6,309 nt of DNA, taken from assembly GCA_964420365.1 (NCBI GenBank), contig CAYQTA010000113.1, positions 1-6,309 on the forward strand, in the 5' to 3' direction. A program made the position numbers and the translations under genes. The notes beneath the pieces were generated by a model that searched no databases, had not been told where the DNA came from, and saw only the letters and a list, made by a program, of their open reading frames with translations. Position 1 is the stretch's first letter. Each line of letters opens with the position of its first letter. Shown here one piece after another: positions 1 to 4,323 of the stretch. Source of the stretch: JAMOQA01 sp964420365. GTDB lineage: Bacteria; Acidobacteriota; Polarisedimenticolia; J045.

Positions 1-594
1 TACTACGTCGTCCGTGACGCCACCTGCGATGCCCCGACCGCCGACGAGTTCGACGACGCCCACCGGCTCGGCCCCTACACGGAGACGACCGCGGACGTCA
101 ACGTCGCGGACCTGGGCTTCTCCAGCAGCGACCAGAAGGGCGTGTTCTTCGCCCTGCGGATCAAGTACCCCGACGCCGCCGGCAACGAGGTGCTGAGCCG
201 CTACCTCTCGGCGAACAGCCAGTGCATCGTCTTCGGTGGCTTTGCCGCCGAGGTGGTGAACATCCAGGCGAAGTGGCTGCGCCGCAACCAGGTCCAGGTT
301 TCCTGGGAGACCTCCCTCGAGGACGGTGTCGTCGGGTTCTACGTGCAGCGCGCGTTCACCCCGAACGGTCCGTTCGAGCGGGTGTCCGACCTGGTCCCGG
401 CCAACGGCGAGCCGTCCAAGTACACCTTCATCGACAACGTGAGGGTGAATGGCCGCATCGCGGCGTCGGGCCTCTACTACAAGATCGAGGCCGTCGATGC
501 CAACGAGGGCCAGAAGGTCTTCGGGCCGGCCCAGGCCGAGCTGCCGGTGGGTGGGCAGCGGAAGATCAAGACCCGCAAGGGCTTCCGCTTCTGA
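1..594 (+). CDS. Secreted Fn3-like protein, C-terminal part (5' end outside window)
   Basis: Frame 1 is open from the first base to the TGA at 592-594, giving 197 residues with no start visible. It is paralogous to the complete gene just downstream. Shared landmarks include a motif CDxPTADxF (Cys at residue 9 here), a KYPDA/VYPDA segment near residue 55, a second conserved Cys at residue 75, and a final 116-residue block (residues 82-197). That block reads as a bacterial fibronectin-III-like domain: strand VxVSWETS, then GFYV, then YTFID, then GLYYKIEAVD and a closing FGP. It ends in a Lys/Arg-rich tail and GFRF. By analogy with the paralog, the missing front should hold a signal peptide, and the protein is probably exported. 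No catalytic motif is visible and the function is unknown. Most differences from the paralog in the last block are synonymous or conservative, so the gene looks functional. A strong terminator follows it. Confidence 0.85.
   Translation, partial: YYVVRDATCDAPTADEFDDAHRLGPYTETTADVNVADLGFSSSDQKGVFFALRIKYPDAAGNEVLSRYLSANSQCIVFGGFAAEVVNIQAKWLRRNQVQVSWETSLEDGVVGFYVQRAFTPNGPFERVSDLVPANGEPSKYTFIDNVRVNGRIAASGLYYKIEAVDANEGQKVFGPAQAELPVGGQRKIKTRKGFRF
244..594 (+). repeat. Paralogous 351-bp repeat, copy 1 (Fn3-like domain and tail)
   Basis: This stretch encodes 116 residues plus a stop and aligns without indels to 1648-1998. By hand count 91 of 116 residues are identical. The core from VSWETS to YTFID differs at only two residues over about 45. 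Many codons differ only at the third base, so this is an old duplication under purifying selection rather than a fresh copy. Confidence 0.85.
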
Positions 595-618
595 TTCACG
601 GGTCGGCATGATCGACCG

Positions 619-651
619 GAGGGGGCTGCCACGGCGGCTCCCTCTTTTTTT
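619..651 (+). terminator. Rho-independent terminator after the first secreted gene
   Basis: The left arm at 619-629 pairs with the right arm at 634-644 around a CACG tetraloop. This gives an 11-bp GC-rich stem in which only two pairs are G-U wobbles. Seven consecutive T bases follow at 645-651. It starts 24 bases after the stop codon at 592-594 and should end that transcript before the next gene. I see no equivalent element after the second gene. Confidence 0.9.
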
Positions 652-666
652 CGTTTCTTCGCCCCC

Positions 667-696
667 TTGACCTGCCTGCACGGACCGGAGTGGAAT
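667..696 (+). promoter_or_regulatory. Candidate sigma-70-type promoter for the second secreted gene
   Basis: TTGACC at 667-672 matches five of six bases of the -35 consensus. TGGAAT at 691-696 is a fair -10 element, and the spacing is 18 bases. It lies after the terminator and about 50 bases ahead of the ATG at 745. That is the right place for an independent promoter, but the -10 match is imperfect and no start site is shown by sequence alone. Confidence 0.5.
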
Positions 697-744
697 AGGA
701 ACCGTCGGACGGGGTGCTGCTCGGCACGATGAAAGGGGGGCGTC

Positions 745-1998
745 ATGGACCATCGGCAGTTTCTCATGCTTGCCATCGCGCTCGTCGCGATGGTGTTCCC
801 GGCGGTGCCGGCGGAGGCGGCCTCCCAGCCGTTCTACGCCATCGTGGGGAACGAGACCCCGGCGGCGGATGGACCGGTCTGGGTCCGGTACTACACGGCG
901 GAAATGGCCAAGGTGAACCCGTCCGGCTCGAACAACTGCAAGGGCACGTGGGATCCTCCCTACTGCGAGGTCCCGCACACGAACAAGCCGAGCAAGAACA
1001 GGGTGGGCTACCTCGGGTACCTGGAGGACATCTTCAACTACGACGGGGTCGAGGGGAACGTCTACCACGCCGTCTGGGATACCGAGTTCGGGGCAGGAAC
1101 GCCGGAACACCGCGGCTACTACGCGTGGAACGCGCGCGAGGTGTGGGTCGGCGAGATGTCGGATCCGTGGGTGCCGAGCTGTGCGGGGGACGCGGTGCCC
1201 CGTTCCTGCCTCGGGAACTCGGATCCGGACTTCGCCTCGGGGCACGAGATCGAGGGAACCGGGCTCGGGACCCTCTATCCTCACGGGGGCCTGCTCCCGA
1301 TGCCCGTTCCCCGGGGCACACGCGTCGAGAATGGCGAGATGCGCGTGGAGTGGGAACGGGCCGAGGGGACCGGGATCGCGGGCGAGGATCCCTGGGAAGC
1401 GGAATACGATCTCTACTACGTCAAGACGGAGATGAGCTGCGATCTTCCGACGGCCGACCAGTTTCACTTCCTCAAGCACGTTCGTGGCACGTGGACGTAC
1501 ATCACGAACGAGGACGTCGGGATCGAGTGGGGCTCATGGGATCATTTCTTCCTCGTGCTGAAGATCGTGTACCCCGACGCGGGCGGGGAGAAGATCACGT
1601 CCCGCTACTACTCGGCCGACAGCACGTGCCTCTCGTTCTGGGGCAATGCGGCCGAGGTCGTGAACCTGCGCGCGCGGTGGTTGAGGCGGAACCTGGTCGA
1701 GGTTTCCTGGGAGACGTCCCTCGAGGACGGCGTCGTGGGGTTCTACGTGCGGCGTGCGTTCACCCCGGACGGCCCGTTCGAGCGCGTCTCGGACCTCGTG
1801 CCGGCGAACGGCGAGCCCTCGAAGTACACGTTCATCGACACCGTAACGGCAAGCGGCCGCGTGGCGGCTTCGGGTCTCTACTACGAGGTCGAGGCCATCG
1901 ACGGGAACGAGGGCCAGAAGGTCTTCGGGCCGACCCGGGCGGAAGTGCCCGCGGGCGGTCGACGGAAGATCAGGATCGACAGGGGTTTCCGCTTCTGA
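745..1998 (+). CDS. Secreted protein with two Fn3-like domains
   Basis: A complete gene of 417 residues. The ATG at 745 is supported by a G-rich ribosome binding site (AAAGGGGGG, 732-740) and by the signal peptide that begins there: a short charged start, a hydrophobic core at residues 6-20, and likely cleavage after AEA at residue 25. Residues 28-185 resemble no family I recognise. They are rich in Tyr, Trp and Gly and contain Cys65, Cys74, Cys146 and Cys155. Residues 187-298 look like a divergent Fn3-type domain with Cys232 and Cys295, both conserved in the upstream paralog. Residues 302-402 are a clearer Fn3-like domain (VSWETS, GFYVRRA, YTFID, LYYEVEAID, FGP), followed by a basic tail ending GFRF. 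Six Cys in an exported protein suggest up to three disulfides. No catalytic motif is visible. The likely place is the periplasm, cell surface or medium, and a binding or structural role is inference only. It is probably transcribed alone, since a terminator precedes it and the next gene is convergent. Confidence 0.9.
   Translation: MDHRQFLMLAIALVAMVFPAVPAEAASQPFYAIVGNETPAADGPVWVRYYTAEMAKVNPSGSNNCKGTWDPPYCEVPHTNKPSKNRVGYLGYLEDIFNYDGVEGNVYHAVWDTEFGAGTPEHRGYYAWNAREVWVGEMSDPWVPSCAGDAVPRSCLGNSDPDFASGHEIEGTGLGTLYPHGGLLPMPVPRGTRVENGEMRVEWERAEGTGIAGEDPWEAEYDLYYVKTEMSCDLPTADQFHFLKHVRGTWTYITNEDVGIEWGSWDHFFLVLKIVYPDAGGEKITSRYYSADSTCLSFWGNAAEVVNLRARWLRRNLVEVSWETSLEDGVVGFYVRRAFTPDGPFERVSDLVPANGEPSKYTFIDTVTASGRVAASGLYYEVEAIDGNEGQKVFGPTRAEVPAGGRRKIRIDRGFRF
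1648..1998 (+). repeat. Paralogous 351-bp repeat, copy 2 (Fn3-like domain and tail)
   Basis: Second copy of the block at 244-594, offset by 1404 bp, with no gaps across 116 codons and the same stop codon. Sequence beyond the stop is not conserved between the copies, so the similarity ends with the coding region. Confidence 0.85.
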
Positions 1999-2071
1999 TC
2001 GACGGAGCACCGGAGCGGGCCGGGAGGCGGCGGCAGTTTCCCTTCACCCGGACGCCGAGGGGTGCGTTCGT
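1999..2071. other. Convergent intergenic gap without a clear terminator
   Basis: Seventy-three bases separate the stops of the second secreted gene (+) and the small TPR gene (-). Only a weak CACCC/GGGTG pairing is visible, at about 2046-2064. No stem followed by a T run is seen on either strand. Transcription from the two sides may therefore overlap or end by a factor-dependent mechanism. Confidence 0.45.
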
Positions 2072-2614
2072 TCATCCGCGGGGCCGGGAGAGCCCGCGAT
2101 CGACCAGGCCGAGCCCGAGCAGCCAGGCGGCGGCCAGGAGACCCACGAGCCACCGGAACAGGTGCCGCCGATGTGCCAGCCGATCGAGTTCGTGCCCGCG
2201 CTCCCGCACCTGCTCGAGAAGGCGCCGACCCATCGTGTCGTTGTCGGTCTGCCGGGAGAGGAGATCGGCGGCTTCCCGGTAGCGCCGACAGAAGAGGAGC
2301 GTCTCGAGGAAGCGGCCCCGGGCGTAGTCGTCACCCGGACGAAGGGCGAGGGCCACCCGGTAATCGGCCAGGGCTTCCCGGCCCCGGAGGCAGTCGAGGA
2401 GCAGGTCGCCCCGAAGCACGTGTGCTCCGACGTCCTCCGGGTTGCGCTGCAACCAGGCGTCCACCCGGTGGAGGGCTGCACACTTTCGACCCGTGGCCGC
2501 CTCGTCGAGGGCGGAGCGGACCTCGGGGGGGATTCCGTCCCTGCTCCCGGCCGCGGCGGCCGGGAGCAGGAGGAAGCAGAGGGTCGCGACGAGCGCGCGG
2601 GGTGAAGGACCCAC
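2072..2614 (-). CDS. Small membrane-anchored TPR-like protein
   Basis: A 180-residue protein starting at GTG (2612-2614). The start is fixed by a strong GGAGG (2621-2625) six bases upstream and by the signal peptide that follows. Residues 7-23 form a hydrophobic export segment with a plausible cleavage in the Ala run near residue 22. Residues about 30-145 are helical. One recognisable TPR-like unit lies at about 64-97 (AHVLRGDLLLDC, then EALADYRVALALRP), with weaker helical pairs on either side. A hydrophobic helix at about 152-170 is followed by a short basic end (DRGLSRPRG). This predicts an exported helical domain held to the membrane by its C-terminus. TPR proteins generally act as protein-binding scaffolds, and the partner is unknown. 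It is the second gene of an operon, three bases after the stop of the membrane-fused synthase-like gene, so a partnership with that protein is a reasonable inference. Confidence 0.85.
   Translation of the reverse strand: MGPSPRALVATLCFLLLPAAAAGSRDGIPPEVRSALDEAATGRKCAALHRVDAWLQRNPEDVGAHVLRGDLLLDCLRGREALADYRVALALRPGDDYARGRFLETLLFCRRYREAADLLSRQTDNDTMGRRLLEQVRERGHELDRLAHRRHLFRWLVGLLAAAWLLGLGLVDRGLSRPRG
2540..2570 (-). repeat. Perfect 13-bp inverted repeat inside the signal-peptide coding region
   Basis: Bases 2540-2552 and 2558-2570 are exact reverse complements around a five-base loop (2553-2557). In the mRNA of the small TPR gene this is a very stable GC-rich hairpin. It begins about 45 bases into the reading frame and covers codons about 15-25, at the end of the signal peptide. 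No T run follows on either strand, so it is not a standard terminator. Confidence 0.7.
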
Positions 2615-2617
2615 GGT

Positions 2618-2626
2618 TCACCTCCC
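2618..2626 (-). promoter_or_regulatory. Ribosome binding site of the small TPR gene, overlapping the upstream stop
   Basis: On the minus strand this reads GGGAGGTGA. The GGAGG core lies in the last codons of the upstream gene and the TGA is that gene's stop. The GTG start follows after three further bases. The overlap implies that translation of the second gene depends on ribosomes finishing the first. Confidence 0.8.
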
Positions 2627-4234
2627 GGCCATCGAGCGGTGGACGTCGTCGAGGAAGAGGACCTCGACGGGAGCCAGGTCGTCGGTGAGCGGAGGGACGA
2701 GCGGGACGGTCGCATCGAGCACCAGGTGCCGCCAGCCCTGCCGGGCCAGTTTGGCAAGGACTGGGGCCTCGGAGATTTTTCTCCAGCCGCGGGCCGCGAG
2801 CATCTCGAGGGCATGCTTTCCCCGGCCGGGTTCCAAGGCTGCCTGCGGCGACGCCAGCAGGACCACGTTCATCGTCGCCGAGACGCGGTACCATGCGACG
2901 TGGCCGAGCGCGTCCGCCAGCGTGCGATGGAGGCACCGGAACAGCCGCGAGTCGGACGACGGCAGGACGAAGTTCATCGCGAGGAGTCCGCCGGGTCGCA
3001 TGTGGGCCCGGACCAGGGAGAAGAACTCGCGGGTCACGAGATGGAACGGCACGAGGGCACGCCGGGCGAAGACGTCGAGGACGACGAGGTCGTACGTGCG
3101 GTCGGTGACGGTCAGCCAGAGCCGGGCGTCCTGAACGTGGACCCGGACCCGTTCCGGGTCGAGGGCCGCCGTCGCGAGGTGACGGCGGCCGATGGCCAGC
3201 AGGCCGGGGTCGATCTCCACGCCGTCGACGTGGAGATCGTAGTGTTCCCCGTAGAAGTGGACGAGCTGGCGGGCGAGCGTGCCTGCACCGAACCCGAGGA
3301 CCAGGACGTCGAGGCGGGTCCCGGCCGGGCGATCCAGCAGCAGGGGAACGGTGGCGAGCTGGTCATAGATCGTGCCCCCGGTCAGGTACCTGCCCGGGAC
3401 CAGCACGGACTGCGCGGATCCATGCATTCCGTCGATCGTCAGTGCCAGGGCTTCTCCGCGTCGCTCGACGCGGACGTACTGGTACGCCGTCTCGTCCTCG
3501 GCGACCAGGTCCGGACCCGGAAGGACCGGGCGCCGGGGACCCGCCATGAGGGCGATGGCAGCGAGCGCGGCGAGCAGTGCCACGGCCGTCGATTTCCTGG
3601 CGCCGGCTCGCAGGGCCAGGAGGGCCCCCAGCACCAGGACGGGAAAGACACACGCCAGCACGGTCTTCCGGCTGCCGATCCAGGGAACGAGCCAGAGGGT
3701 CGGGCTGAACGTCCCCAGGATCGCTCCCAGGGTTGATGCCGCGGCGTTGGCGCCGGCCGCCCAGCCGACCTCGCGCCGGAAGGCGAGGAGCTTGACCAGG
3801 AGAGGATTGAGCATCCCGAGGAGGAACACGGGCGGCGCGAAGACGAGGAGTGCCACGAGGAGGGACGCGGGCACCGTCGCCGGGATCGCCGCAGGGTCGC
3901 TCGCCGTGCCGGGCAGCAGGACCCGGGCCAGGCCTCTTGCCGCATCCGGCAGGGCAAGCCCCAGCACGCCGGCCCCTGTGGCCAGGAGCCCAGCGAGTCG
4001 CCCGGAAGGCTGCCGGTCGGCGAGCCGTCCTCCGAGGTAGTAACCGGCCGCGAGGGCCGCCATGATCGCGGCGATCACGTTGGTCCACAGGTAGGTCGTG
4101 GACCCGAAGAACGGCGCCAGGAGACGGGTCGCCGTGATCTCGATGGCCATCATCGCGAAGCCGGCACAGAACGTGAGCGCCAACAGCAAGGCGGTGCCCG
4201 GAGGCGTGGTTCGGTGAGTTCCCGTGCCGCGCAT
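2618..4234 (-). CDS. Membrane-fused spermidine-synthase-like protein
   Basis: A 538-residue protein. The ATG at 4232-4234 has an AGGAGG (4240-4245) five bases upstream. Residues about 14-232 hold roughly seven hydrophobic segments (near 14-37, 48-69, 79-98, 122-146, 163-185, 190-208 and 216-232), as in the fused transporter/spermidine-synthase family. Residues about 245-530 form the synthase-like Rossmann domain. It has ETAYQYVRV at 248-256, a nucleotide-binding glycine loop LVLGFGAGTLAR at 311-322, the acidic VEIDP at 339-343, QDAR at 368-371, YDLVVLDVF at 381-389 and LTDDLAPVE near the end (516-524). Classical spermidine synthases carry a YHE motif and a following His in the substrate site. 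Here the aligned stretch is IYDQLATV (289-296), lacking both His residues, so ordinary putrescine aminopropylation is doubtful. The domain may transfer a group from S-adenosylmethionine or its decarboxylated form to an unknown substrate near the inner membrane. It is the first gene of a two-gene operon. Confidence 0.9.
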   Translation of the reverse strand: MRGTGTHRTTPPGTALLLALTFCAGFAMMAIEITATRLLAPFFGSTTYLWTNVIAAIMAALAAGYYLGGRLADRQPSGRLAGLLATGAGVLGLALPDAARGLARVLLPGTASDPAAIPATVPASLLVALLVFAPPVFLLGMLNPLLVKLLAFRREVGWAAGANAAASTLGAILGTFSPTLWLVPWIGSRKTVLACVFPVLVLGALLALRAGARKSTAVALLAALAAIALMAGPRRPVLPGPDLVAEDETAYQYVRVERRGEALALTIDGMHGSAQSVLVPGRYLTGGTIYDQLATVPLLLDRPAGTRLDVLVLGFGAGTLARQLVHFYGEHYDLHVDGVEIDPGLLAIGRRHLATAALDPERVRVHVQDARLWLTVTDRTYDLVVLDVFARRALVPFHLVTREFFSLVRAHMRPGGLLAMNFVLPSSDSRLFRCLHRTLADALGHVAWYRVSATMNVVLLASPQAALEPGRGKHALEMLAARGWRKISEAPVLAKLARQGWRHLVLDATVPLVPPLTDDLAPVEVLFLDDVHRSMAGR

Positions 4235-4323
4235 GCCGTCCTCCTGGTCAGCGCCTGCGAAGGACGCCGGCCACGCCTAGAATACCTTCCCGGGCCTCGA
4301 GTTCATCCCGGAAGGATGGTCGC
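4235..4323. promoter_or_regulatory. Divergent promoter region
   Basis: These 89 bases lie between two genes that point away from each other, so promoters for both should be here. TAGAAT at 4278-4283 could serve as a -10 for the plus-strand lipoprotein gene. On the opposite strand the overlapping TATTCT (4281-4286) could be a -10 for the synthase-like operon. No convincing -35 accompanies either. GGAAGGA at 4310-4316 is the ribosome binding site of the plus-strand gene, seven bases before its ATG. AGGAGG on the minus strand at 4240-4245 serves the other gene. Confidence 0.45.

Noticed and set aside
244..1998. The paired 351-bp repeats as ends of a mobile element
   Set aside because: The repeats are the coding regions for a homologous protein domain and stop exactly at the stop codons. 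There is no transposase, terminal inverted repeat or target duplication.
714..2282. A 522-codon plus-strand frame overlapping the second secreted gene
   Set aside because: The product is Arg/Gly-rich and without motifs, and it runs past the end of the real gene into the convergent operon. The frame starting at 745 has a signal peptide and a paralog.
2639..3736. A 365-codon plus-strand frame opposite the synthase-like gene
   Set aside because: It is the in-register antisense of a gene with clear family motifs, shows no domain of its own and has no convincing ribosome binding site.
4316..4318. An alternative ATG just upstream of the lipoprotein gene start
   Set aside because: It is out of frame with the gene and overlaps the ribosome binding site. 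The ATG at 4324 gives the correct spacing and the export signal.
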